From Streptomyces sp. SirexAA-E (GTDB lineage Bacteria > Actinomycetota > Actinomycetes > Streptomycetales > Streptomycetaceae): DNA of 64,000 bases. The stretch covers positions 4,836,001 to 4,900,000 of the forward strand of contig NC_015953.1 in the NCBI RefSeq assembly GCF_000177195.2, given 5' to 3'. Positions within the stretch are counted from its first letter, which is position 1, and each line of letters begins with the position of its first letter. The position numbers and the translations under genes are program-made. The notes under the pieces were generated by a model. The model was not told the origin of the DNA. It saw only the letters and a list, made by a program, of their open reading frames with translations, and searched no databases. Below are positions 17,087-24,987 of the stretch, in pieces.

Positions 17087-19303
17087 TCAGCTCTCGGCCG
17101 AGTCGGCGGACGCCGTCGCGCGGGCACGGCGGCGGCGCGGCTTCGCGGGCGCCGCGTCCTCGCCGACGACCGCCTCGGACACCGGCGCGCTCTCGGCCTT
17201 CGCCGCGGTGGTCGCCCGGCGGCGCCGCGGCTTCGCCGGGGCCGCCGCGTCCTCGGCCACGGCGGAGACCGAAGCCACCGCCTCGGTCTTCGGCTTGGCC
17301 GCCGCGCGGCTGCGGCGGCGCGGACGGGTCTCGGTCACCGGCTCGGAGACCGGGGCGATCTGGAAGTCGACCTCGTCGACAACGGGCTTGACGACGCGCG
17401 GGCGGCGACGCGGCCGGGTGGCCACGGGCTCCGCCACGGCCGCGGCGACGGCCACGGTCTGGAAGTCGACAACCGCCTCGGCGGCGGGCTGCGCCGCCGC
17501 ACGGGTACGACGACGCGGCTTCGCCTCGGCCACCGGCGCCTCCTCGACGACCTCGGGGGCGGCGGCGCGGGTACGGCGGCGACGCGGCGCGGGCTCGGCC
17601 GCGACCGGTGCCTCGGCCACCGCCTCGGGGGCGGCGGCGCGGGTACGGCGGCGACGCGGCTTGGCCTCGGCCTGCTCGTCCTCCACCGCGGGTGCGGCAG
17701 GGGCCTCCGCCTCGGCCGGAGCCTCCGCCACCGCCACGCCCGCCTCGGCCACACCCTCGGCCAGGGAGACGCGGGTACGGCGGCGGCGACGCGGGGTGCG
17801 CGGCTGCGCCGTGTCGTCGCCGTCCGCCTCGACGGAAGGCGCCGGTACGGACGCGGCGTCCTCGGCCACGGTGGAGCCGCCCCGCGTACGACGACGCTGG
17901 CGCGGCGTGCGCGGAGCCCGCTCCTCGCGGGGGGCGGGGGCCGTCGCGGCGGACTTGCGGCCGCGGCCACCGGTCTCGCCGAGGTCCTCGATCTCCTCCG
18001 CGCCCAGACCCGCCCGGGTCCGCTCGGCACGCGGCAGCACACCCTTGGTGCCCGCCGGGATGCCGAGGTCCTCGTACAGGTGCGGGGACGTGGAGTACGT
18101 CTCGACCGGGTCCGGGAAGTTCAGGCCCAGCGCCTTGTTGATCAGCTGCCAGCGCGGGATGTCGTCCCAGTCGACCAGCGTGATCGCGGTGCCCTTGGCG
18201 CCCGCGCGGCCGGTGCGGCCGATGCGGTGGAGGTAGGTCTTCTCCTCCTCGGGCGACTGGTAGTTGATGACATGCGTCACACCCTCGACGTCGATGCCGC
18301 GAGCGGCGACGTCGGTGCAGACGAGGACGTCCACCTTGCCGTTGCGGAAGGCGCGCAGCGCCTGCTCACGGGCGCCCTGGCCGAGGTCGCCGTGGACCGC
18401 GCCGGAGGCGAAGCCGCGCCGCTCCAGCTGCTCGGCGATGTCGGCGGCCGTCCGCTTGGTCCGGCAGAAGATCATCGCGAGCCCGCGGCTCTCGGCCTGG
18501 AGGATGCGGGAGACCATCTCGGGCTTGTCCATCGAGTGGGCCCGGTACACGAACTGCGTCGTGTTCTTGACGGTCGTGCCCTCGTCGTCGGGCGACGTGG
18601 CGTTGATGTGTGTCGGCTGGGACATGTAGCGGCGCGCGAGCGAGATCACCGCGCCCGGCATGGTCGCCGAGAACAGCATGGTCTGGCGCTTCGCCGGAAG
18701 CATGGTGATGATGCGCTCGACGTCGGGCAGGAAGCCCAGGTCCAGCATCTCGTCGGCCTCGTCGAGGACCAGGACGCGGATGTGCGAGAGGTCGAGCTTG
18801 CGCTGGCCCGCCAGGTCGAGCAGTCGGCCCGGCGTGCCGACGACCACGTCGACGCCCTTCTTGAGGGCCTCGACCTGCGGCTCGTAGGCCCGGCCGCCGT
18901 AGATCGCGAGGACGCGGACGTTACGGACCTTGCCGGCGGTGAGCAGGTCGTTGGTGACCTGCTGGCACAGCTCGCGGGTGGGGACGACGATCAGCGCCTG
19001 CGGCGCGTCCGTCAGCCGGTCGGGCGTGGCCCGGCCCGCCTCGACGTCGGCGGGGACGGTCACCCGCTCCAGGAGCGGGAGGCCGAAGCCGAGCGTCTTG
19101 CCGGTGCCGGTCTTGGCCTGGCCGATGACGTCGGAGCCGGAGAGCGCTACGGGGAGCGTCATCTCCTGGATGGGGAAGGGGGACGTGATGCCGACCGCCT
19201 CGAGGGCTTCGGCCGTCTCGGTAAGGATTCCGAGGTCGCGGAACGTAGTCAGGGTGCTGCCTCTTCTGTGAGACGCGGCCCGAGGCGAACGCTGGGGGTC
19301 CAA
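17087..19303 (-). CDS. DEAD-box RNA helicase with long arginine-rich repeat tail
   Basis: The helicase core occupies about residues 18-400: Q-motif PFPIQEMTLP, Walker A AKTGTGKT, DEAD box VLDEADEMLDLGF, SAT, and HRIGRTGRAG. A C-terminal tail of about 290 residues follows, built from about nine short Arg-rich blocks (PRRRRTR, KPRRRTR, RPRRRSR and variants) spaced by Ala/Glu/Val-rich acidic stretches. It is of the RhlE type and probably remodels structured RNA or ribosome precursors; the tail should bind RNA nonspecifically. The start is uncertain. TTG 19303 opens the frame, but homologues would begin at TTFRDLGI, which here follows a CTG at 19252 with AGAGG placed correctly. Confidence 0.9.
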   Translation of the reverse strand: MDPQRSPRAASHRRGSTLTTFRDLGILTETAEALEAVGITSPFPIQEMTLPVALSGSDVIGQAKTGTGKTLGFGLPLLERVTVPADVEAGRATPDRLTDAPQALIVVPTRELCQQVTNDLLTAGKVRNVRVLAIYGGRAYEPQVEALKKGVDVVVGTPGRLLDLAGQRKLDLSHIRVLVLDEADEMLDLGFLPDVERIITMLPAKRQTMLFSATMPGAVISLARRYMSQPTHINATSPDDEGTTVKNTTQFVYRAHSMDKPEMVSRILQAESRGLAMIFCRTKRTAADIAEQLERRGFASGAVHGDLGQGAREQALRAFRNGKVDVLVCTDVAARGIDVEGVTHVINYQSPEEEKTYLHRIGRTGRAGAKGTAITLVDWDDIPRWQLINKALGLNFPDPVETYSTSPHLYEDLGIPAGTKGVLPRAERTRAGLGAEEIEDLGETGGRGRKSAATAPAPREERAPRTPRQRRRTRGGSTVAEDAASVPAPSVEADGDDTAQPRTPRRRRRTRVSLAEGVAEAGVAVAEAPAEAEAPAAPAVEDEQAEAKPRRRRTRAAAPEAVAEAPVAAEPAPRRRRTRAAAPEVVEEAPVAEAKPRRRTRAAAQPAAEAVVDFQTVAVAAAVAEPVATRPRRRPRVVKPVVDEVDFQIAPVSEPVTETRPRRRSRAAAKPKTEAVASVSAVAEDAAAPAKPRRRRATTAAKAESAPVSEAVVGEDAAPAKPRRRRARATASADSAES

Positions 19304-19636
19304 CCGTGCCTGGGTTGGTCATCCGGCCGTGGATGGGCCGGGTGGCGCGGGACCACTGCCGTCGCTCGAGCGCTCGTGCCGCTGAGGGGGCCCCTCATCT
19401 GCGGTCGTACGTGTCGTACGCCCCGCGTGGAGGGCTGTCGGGTCGGAGCCGATCGGGCCACCGACCGGGCATCCTCATTCAAGGTCGCGCTCCGGGCACA
19501 GGAAAATGCTCAGTAAGCGCAATACCACTGTACCCCGGATTCGCGCATGTGTGTTGGGCGAATTCATGGGAACGGTGTGATGTATCCGGCTGACCGCGGC
19601 CTTCCGCCCCCGCACGAGCGGGCTATTCTGCGCTCC
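19304..19636. other. 333-bp divergent intergenic region upstream of the DEAD-box helicase
   Basis: No coding signal. It holds a palindrome TGAGGGG-G-CCCCTCA (19383-19397), a short direct repeat of GTCGTACG just downstream of it, and the leaderless promoter of the MiaE-like gene (TATTCT at 19624-19629, 7 bases before ATG 19637). A long 5' leader for the helicase mRNA is possible, as is common for autoregulated RNA helicases. Confidence 0.45.
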
Positions 19637-20383
19637 ATGGAGACGCCAGACAACGCCACGGAAGCAATCGACGGAGCCCCCTCACCCACCGGGATCGCCG
19701 CCCAGGACTGGGCAACCGCCTCCGCCGACCCCCAGTACCGCGCCGCGGTGGTGGACCTGCTCGGCGCGCTCGCCTACGGGGAGCTGGCGGCCTTCGAGCG
19801 GCTCGCCGAGGACGCGAAACTCGCCCCGAGCCTCGGTGACAAGGCGGCGCTGGCGCGGATGGCGTCCGCCGAGTTCCACCACTTCGAGCAGCTGACCGAC
19901 CGGCTCACCGCGATCGACGAGGTCCCGGCCGCCGCCATGGAGCCGTTCGGCAAGGCGCTGGACGAGTTCCACCGCCAGACAGCGCCCTCGGACTGGCTGG
20001 AAGGCCTGGTCAAGGCGTACGTCGGGGACTCCATCGCGAGTGACTTCTACCGTGAGATCGCGGCCCGCCTCGACACGGACACCCGCTCCCTCGTCCTCGC
20101 GGTGCTCGACGACACCGGCCACGGGAACTTCGCCGTCGAGAAGGTCCGCGGTGCCATCGAGGCGGAGCCCCGGGTGGGCGGCAGGCTCGCCCTGTGGGCG
20201 CGGAGGCTGATGGGGGAGGCGCTCTCGCAGGCCCAGCGGGTCGTCGCCGACCGCGACGCGCTGTCGACGATGCTGGTGGGCGGTGTGGCGGACGGCTTCG
20301 ACCTCGCCGAGGTCGGACGGATGTTCTCCCGGATCACCGAGGCGCACACCAAGCGGATGGCCGCGCTCGGACTCGCGGCCTGA
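19637..20383 (+). CDS. ferritin-like fold protein, MiaE-type tRNA hydroxylase family
   Basis: This 248-residue all-helical protein contains paired metal-ligand helices: GELAAFERLAEDAK and MASAEFHHFEQLTDRL (E...ExxH), then a later DSIASDFYREIA and LDDTGHGNF. This di-iron pattern is that of the MiaE-like tRNA-(ms2io6A)-hydroxylase family. The actual substrate in streptomycetes is unproven. The start ATG lies 7 bases after TATTCT and has no ribosome site (leaderless). Its divergent pairing with an rhlE-type helicase is the same as in mycobacteria. Confidence 0.82.
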   Translation: METPDNATEAIDGAPSPTGIAAQDWATASADPQYRAAVVDLLGALAYGELAAFERLAEDAKLAPSLGDKAALARMASAEFHHFEQLTDRLTAIDEVPAAAMEPFGKALDEFHRQTAPSDWLEGLVKAYVGDSIASDFYREIAARLDTDTRSLVLAVLDDTGHGNFAVEKVRGAIEAEPRVGGRLALWARRLMGEALSQAQRVVADRDALSTMLVGGVADGFDLAEVGRMFSRITEAHTKRMAALGLAA

Positions 20384-20402
20384 CCTGCCGCCCGCCCGCC
20401 GG

Positions 20403-20675
20403 CTACTGCGCCGTCACCGACCGCACCGGCCGGCGGCCGCGCGGGCGGATCAGCAGGGACACGGTCACCGCCCCGACGAGCACGGCGCCGACCGGGATCG
20501 CCAGGACGTGGCCCGGCCCCACCGTGGAGTGCGTGAGGTAGGCGCCGAAGAGGGAGCCCAGCGCACCGGTGACGAACACCGCCCTGGCGGACGGAAGCCG
20601 GCCGGGCAGCGAGCGCAGCGCGACCCAGGACAGGACGAGGCCGAGCACGACGGAGCTGATGGGTTCCCAGAGCAC
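20403..20675 (-). CDS. small membrane protein (about 90 aa)
   Basis: Three hydrophobic helices (VVLGLVLSWVALRSL, AVFVTGALGSLFGAYL, VLAIPVGAVLVGAVTVSLLI) and a basic C-terminal tail (RPRGRRPVRS). GTG 20675 is chosen because GAGGTG lies 6 bases upstream; an earlier in-frame ATG at 20708 lacks a ribosome site. It resembles GlsB/YeaQ/YmgE-type small membrane proteins only in size. Function is unknown. Confidence 0.6.
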   Translation of the reverse strand: MLWEPISSVVLGLVLSWVALRSLPGRLPSARAVFVTGALGSLFGAYLTHSTVGPGHVLAIPVGAVLVGAVTVSLLIRPRGRRPVRSVTAQ

Positions 20676-20801
20676 TGAGGTCACCTCGCTTGATGGCGTG
20701 ACGGGCATGTCGGTCGTAGGCCGTCCTACCCCTGGCCTGCGGAACACAACCCTCCACGGAGCCATCCGAACCCCACCGAGCGACGGCCGGGACGAAACCG
20801 G

Positions 20802-20835
20802 GAAGAGGCCTGGCGGACAGCCGCCAGGCCTCTTC
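20802..20835. terminator. terminator hairpin downstream of the DUF3107 gene
   Basis: A perfect 15-bp stem (20802-20816 with 20821-20835) and a 4-base ACAG loop lie 33 bases beyond the DUF3107 stop on the minus strand. Confidence 0.75.
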
Positions 20836-20867
20836 CTCTTCTGCCGCTGTCCGCTCGGGCGCGCGGT

Positions 20868-21095
20868 CTACAGCGCGCCGAACCCCACCCGCCGGGTGGC
20901 GGGCTCGCCGATCTCCACGTACGCGATCCGGTCGGCCGGCACCAGGACCTTGCGGCCCTTCTCGTCCGTGAGGCTGAGCAGCCGCGCCTTGCCGCTGAGC
21001 GCTTCGCCGACCGCACTCTCGACCTCTTCGGCGGAAAGTCCGCTCTCCAGAACGATCTCCCGGGGCGTGTGCTGGACCCCGATCTTGACCTCCAC
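20868..21095 (-). CDS. DUF3107 family protein
   Basis: This 75-residue protein matches the actinobacterial DUF3107 family across its length: VKIGVQHTPREIVLESGLS, AVGEALSG, and VPADRIAYVEIGEP. It is soluble; function is unknown, although it is highly conserved beside a TetR regulator in actinobacteria. GTG 21095 is preceded by GGAGGG with an 8-base spacer. The terminator after it isolates it as a short transcript. Confidence 0.87.
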   Translation of the reverse strand: MEVKIGVQHTPREIVLESGLSAEEVESAVGEALSGKARLLSLTDEKGRKVLVPADRIAYVEIGEPATRRVGFGAL

Positions 21096-21285
21096 GGCTA
21101 TGTCCCTCCGACGGTCCGTCTCTGCGCGGTGAACCGCGCCGTACGCAGCACACATTAGCCCGGTCAAGGGACGGACCACGGGTCGACCGGCAACGCCGGG
21201 AGCGAACACCGGCACCCGTCGACGACGCGGTGAGTGCCGGGGCGAGGACGGCGCGTGCGAATCCTCGCCCTGCCGGGAGTCCGGA

Positions 21286-21927
21286 TCAGCTCTGGTCGGT
21301 GCCGTGCAGGGGGAACCCCGCGATACCGCGCCAGGCCAGCGAGGTCAGCAGCTGCACCGCGGTGTCCCGGGGGATGCCCGACCGGCTGGACAGCCAGTAG
21401 CGCGCCACCACCTGGGAGACACCGCCGAGACCGACCGCGAGGAGCATGGACTCCTCCTTGGACAGCCCGGTGTCGCCCGCGATGACGTCGGAGATGGCCT
21501 CCGCGCACTGGAGCGAGACCCGGTCGACCCGCTCGCGCACGGCGGGCTCGTTGGTCAGGTCCGACTCGAAGACCAGGCGGAAGGCCCCTCCCTCGTCCTC
21601 GACGTACGCGAAATAGGCGTCCATCGTCGCCTCGACGCGCAGCTTGTTGTCGGTCGTCGAGGCCAGGGCGGTACGGACCGCCTGCAGCAGCGACTCGCAG
21701 TGCTGGTCGAGCAGGGCGAGATAGAGCTCCAGTTTGCCGGGGAAGTGCTGGTAGAGCACCGGCTTGCTCACCCCGGCCCGCTCCGCGATGTCGTCCATCG
21801 CCGCCGAGTGGTAACCCTGCGCGACGAAGACCTCCTGCGCGGCGCCCAGCAGCTGATTGCGTCGGGCGCGGCGGGGCAGCCGGGTGCCCCGCGGGCGCGC
21901 CGCCTCGGTCTGCTCGATGGCTGTCAC
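21286..21927 (-). CDS. TetR-family transcriptional regulator
   Basis: This regulator of about 213 residues has an N-terminal helix-turn-helix (about residues 20-65: FVAQGYHSAAMDDIAERAGV then SKPVLYQHFPGKLELYLAL) and a helical ligand-binding domain. GTG 21927 is preferred (GGGAGG four bases upstream); TTG 21939 is an alternative. A TACT-TTTG-AGTA palindrome about 64 bp upstream is a candidate autoregulatory operator. Orthologues sit next to DUF3107 in mycobacteria. The ligand is unknown. Confidence 0.9.
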   Translation of the reverse strand: MTAIEQTEAARPRGTRLPRRARRNQLLGAAQEVFVAQGYHSAAMDDIAERAGVSKPVLYQHFPGKLELYLALLDQHCESLLQAVRTALASTTDNKLRVEATMDAYFAYVEDEGGAFRLVFESDLTNEPAVRERVDRVSLQCAEAISDVIAGDTGLSKEESMLLAVGLGGVSQVVARYWLSSRSGIPRDTAVQLLTSLAWRGIAGFPLHGTDQS

Positions 21928-21990
21928 GCCGCCTCCCAAATTCGTGGTCCGACACAGCCGTTCCGTGCACGCCGCGCCATGGGGACATCG

Positions 21991-22002
21991 TACTTTTGAG
22001 TA
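21991..22002. promoter_or_regulatory. candidate TetR operator
   Basis: TACT-TTTG-AGTA, a 12-bp imperfect palindrome in an AT-rich patch, lies upstream of the tetR start where its own promoter would be. No second copy was noticed in the window. Confidence 0.35.
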
Positions 22003-22095
22003 ACCCGGGTGCGCGCGGCGCGGACGCAGAATTTCACGGACCGGACGGCTGCGACAGCCGTGTATCCGTCGGATGATGCGACAAAGCGGAACGTA

Positions 22096-22314
22096 CTACC
22101 GGTAATCGTCCTCATCCTGTGGGACGACGCGAGCCTGTTCCGCCGCATCCGCCTCGTCGGCGGCGTTCGGGTCGATGTCCGTGAGCGGTTCGTCGCGCTC
22201 GGGGCGGACGTCGGTGCGCTGCTCCGCGGTGTCGGCCTCGGGGGCCTCCTGGTCCGGCTCGTCCTCGGACGGGGTGTCCTCGAAGGTCTCCGGATCGGTG
22301 GGGTCGACCGTCAT
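22096..22314 (-). CDS. small acidic protein (72 aa)
   Basis: This is a very acidic, low-complexity protein rich in Asp, Glu, Pro and Thr (DPTDPETFEDTPSEDEPDQE) with a C-terminal DEDDYR. It is probably disordered. ATG 22314 is preceded by an AAGGGAG region at a good distance. It is divergent from the alpha/beta-hydrolase gene. No known domain. Confidence 0.6.
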   Translation of the reverse strand: MTVDPTDPETFEDTPSEDEPDQEAPEADTAEQRTDVRPERDEPLTDIDPNAADEADAAEQARVVPQDEDDYR

Positions 22315-22424
22315 ATGTGCTCCCTTCCTTCTCTTGCAGCCTAGGAGCAACACCGGGGAGATGCTATGCGGCCTGTGACCGCGAACACATGAATCGGCAC
22401 GTGATCGTCTCGTAACATTGCCGC

Positions 22425-23393
22425 ATGTCTTCGACCGAGCTGTCCGGGGCCCGTGCCGCCGCCGCTGCCGCCGTGGCCCCCACGGTCAGCGCCGTCAGGG
22501 TCGCGGAGGGGGAGGAACTGGGCAACGTGGAACTGCCCGGCCTCACCCTGGCCGTCCGTTCCCGCCCCGGCGCGGAGGAAGGGCTCGCCCCGGCGCTCTA
22601 CGTGCACGGGCTCGGCGGTTCCTCGCAGAACTGGTCCGCGCTCATGCCCCTGCTGGCCGACGTGGTGGACGGCGAGGCCGTCGACCTGCCCGGCTTCGGC
22701 GACTCCCCGCCGCCGGACGACGGCAACTACTCGATCGCGGGGCACGCCAGGGCCGTGATCCGGCTGCTCGACGCGGAACGGCGCGGCCCCGTCCACCTGT
22801 TCGGCAACTCCCTGGGGGGCGCCGTCGCCACCCGGGTCGCGGCCGCGCGGCCCGACCTGGTGCGCACGCTGACGCTCGTCTCCCCGGCCCTGCCGGAGAT
22901 CCGGGTGCAGCGGCCCGCCGTACCCACCGGACTTCTCGCACTCCCGGGCGTCGCTTCCCTGTTCGCCCGGCTCACCCGTGAGTGGACGGCGGAGCAGCGC
23001 ACCCGTGGTGTCATGGCACTCTGTTACGGCGATCCGGCACGTGTCTCCGAGGAAGCCTTCCGTCATGCGGTGGCAGAGATGGAGCGGCGACTGGAACTGC
23101 CGTACTTCTGGGACGCCATGACGCGCTCGGCCCGGGGCATCGTCGATGCCTACACCCTGGGCGGACAGCACGGACTGTGGCGCCAGGCGGAGCGGGTGCT
23201 GGCACCGACCCTGCTCGTGTACGGCGGTAGGGACCAGCTCGTCTCGTACCGGATGGCGCGCAGGGCGTCCGCGGCCTTTCGGGACTCGCGGTTGCTGACA
23301 CTGCCCGACGCGGGGCACGTGGCGATGATGGAGTACCCGGAGGCGATCGCCCAGGCGTTCCGGGAACTGCTCGACGAACGCGGCGGGAGCTGA
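22425..23393 (+). CDS. alpha/beta-hydrolase
   Basis: This 322-residue alpha/beta-hydrolase has an oxyanion-region HGLGGSSQNW, nucleophile elbow GNSLGGA, an acid in VYGGRDQLV and a catalytic His in DAGHVAMMEYP. It belongs to the large epoxide-hydrolase/esterase-like group; the substrate is unknown. A leaderless start is indicated: TAACAT ends 6 bases before ATG 22425 and there is no ribosome site. The DUF3152 gene follows after 8 bp, so they are probably one transcript. Confidence 0.88.
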   Translation: MSSTELSGARAAAAAAVAPTVSAVRVAEGEELGNVELPGLTLAVRSRPGAEEGLAPALYVHGLGGSSQNWSALMPLLADVVDGEAVDLPGFGDSPPPDDGNYSIAGHARAVIRLLDAERRGPVHLFGNSLGGAVATRVAAARPDLVRTLTLVSPALPEIRVQRPAVPTGLLALPGVASLFARLTREWTAEQRTRGVMALCYGDPARVSEEAFRHAVAEMERRLELPYFWDAMTRSARGIVDAYTLGGQHGLWRQAERVLAPTLLVYGGRDQLVSYRMARRASAAFRDSRLLTLPDAGHVAMMEYPEAIAQAFRELLDERGGS

Positions 23394-23401
23394 TCCGGGG
23401 C

Positions 23402-24757
23402 GTGGGACGACACAGCCGTAAGGGCCTTGAGGCCACGGGGCGCGAGGCCGCAGCAGGCGGCGAGGGGGGTGCGGACGGCGTCGGGCCGGGCCGTGGCAGG
23501 CGCAGGCGGGACACCGCCACCCCGCCCGCGGGGGACGGCCACACCCCGTTCCACGACGCACCGCCCGTGCGCGGCGGGCACCCCGAACAGCGTGAGCCGG
23601 GCGGCGGCTGGGGGACCGGCCCGCAGCCCCGGCACGACGGGACGCAGGGGCGGGCCGGACGGAGCCAGGACGCCTACGCCCGGCAGGCGGTGGCCCGTCA
23701 GCTGACCGCCCAGCAGGCCGCGCAGCGCGCCGCCACCCGGCGCACCGCGGCGTCCGATCCCGCGGCCGGTGCCCCGCTCATACCGGGCCCGCGCAGGGAG
23801 TTCGTCGAGGCGTTCGACACCGGCCCGTCCCCCTCCGGGCAGGCCCCCCGTCGCGAAGACGCGTCCGAGGCGTCCGAGGAGGCCCCCGGGGCCGCCACCG
23901 AGCCGGACGGTGCCGAGGACGGCAGTGGCACCCCCCGGGACTCCAAGGGCGGCAAGGGGCGCGCCTTCACGGGTATCGCGGCCGCGGCCGTCACCACGGT
24001 GCTCGCGGTCGTGGTGGCCGGGCAGGTGGCGCAGGACTCCGGGAGCGCCTCCGGCGGCCCCGGTGCCTCGGAGGTCGACCGGGACGCGTCCCAGGACGTC
24101 TCCCGCCACGACGAACGGCCGGCCCCGCAGGCGCAGCGGGCGGGGGTCAAGCCCCTCTCGTACGCCCAGAAGATGGCCGAGCCCTACCCGCTCGCCCCGG
24201 ACCTGACGGCCTCCGGGGCGTTCGAAGCGGTCCCGGGGCTCGCGAAGGCGCCCGGCAAGGGGCACAAACACCGGTACCGCATCGATGTCGAGAAGGGTCT
24301 CGGTCTCGACGCCGGGCTCTTCGCCGAGGCCGTGCAGCAGACGCTCAACGACGACCGGAGCTGGGCGCACAACGGTGCCATGACCTTCGAGCGCATCTCC
24401 TCGGGGGAGCCGGACTTCGTCATCACCCTCGCCAGTCCGGGCACCACCGCCCTCTGGTGCGAGAAGTCCGGTCTGGACACCACCGAGGACAACGTCTCCT
24501 GCGACTCCGCCGCCACCGACCGCGTGATGATCAACGCGTACCGCTGGGCGCAGGGCGCCTCGACGTTCGGTCCGGACAAGCTCCTGACGTACCGACAGAT
24601 GCTGATCAACCACGAGGTCGGCCACCGGCTCGGACACAACCACGAGAGCTGTCGGACCCCGGGTGCCCTCGCCCCCGTGATGCAGCAGCAGACCAAGACG
24701 CTGGACCTCGAAGGCATCAAGTGCCTGCCCAACCCCTGGGTGTACCCCGGGAAATGA
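23402..24757 (+). CDS. DUF3152 membrane-anchored zincin-like protein
   Basis: This 451-residue protein has a disordered Gly/Pro/Glu-rich N-terminus (about 1-180), one membrane helix (GIAAAAVTTVLAVVVAGQV) and an extracytoplasmic DUF3152 domain (about 270-450). The C-terminal domain carries HEVGHRLGHNH, the HExxHxxGxxH zinc-metalloprotease motif, and four Cys likely forming disulphides. Orthologues neighbour tetR and moeZ in mycobacteria. A protease role outside the membrane is inferred from the motif; no substrate is known. GTG 23402 is 8 bp after the hydrolase stop. Confidence 0.85.
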   Translation: MGRHSRKGLEATGREAAAGGEGGADGVGPGRGRRRRDTATPPAGDGHTPFHDAPPVRGGHPEQREPGGGWGTGPQPRHDGTQGRAGRSQDAYARQAVARQLTAQQAAQRAATRRTAASDPAAGAPLIPGPRREFVEAFDTGPSPSGQAPRREDASEASEEAPGAATEPDGAEDGSGTPRDSKGGKGRAFTGIAAAAVTTVLAVVVAGQVAQDSGSASGGPGASEVDRDASQDVSRHDERPAPQAQRAGVKPLSYAQKMAEPYPLAPDLTASGAFEAVPGLAKAPGKGHKHRYRIDVEKGLGLDAGLFAEAVQQTLNDDRSWAHNGAMTFERISSGEPDFVITLASPGTTALWCEKSGLDTTEDNVSCDSAATDRVMINAYRWAQGASTFGPDKLLTYRQMLINHEVGHRLGHNHESCRTPGALAPVMQQQTKTLDLEGIKCLPNPWVYPGK

Positions 24758-24873
24758 CTCCCGGTGCCGCGGCCCGCGAAGAGTTGGCCGCTGCCTGACT
24801 CCGTGTGACCAAGGCACCTCCTCTCGCGACTGAACGCGACGAGGGCGGGAAAGTTACGCCGGTTCACCCCTTT

Positions 24874-24909
24874 CGGTGGTGCGACGGACAACCGTCCGTC
24901 GCACCACCG
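24874..24909. terminator. perfect 16-bp inverted repeat, terminator or leader structure
   Basis: CGGTGGTGCGACGGAC at 24874-24889 is repeated inverted at 24894-24909 with a four-base AACC spacer. It lies 117 bp after the DUF3152 stop and 79 bp before the PelF-like start. No U-run follows. It could terminate the upstream operon or fold in the leader of the polysaccharide operon. Confidence 0.55.
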
Positions 24910-24987
24910 GCGTATCCGCTTACGGTCGTCCCGCTGCCGGCCGCCGATCAACGTCGGCCGTCCACAAGGGAGATCGGGGGTGTACTC

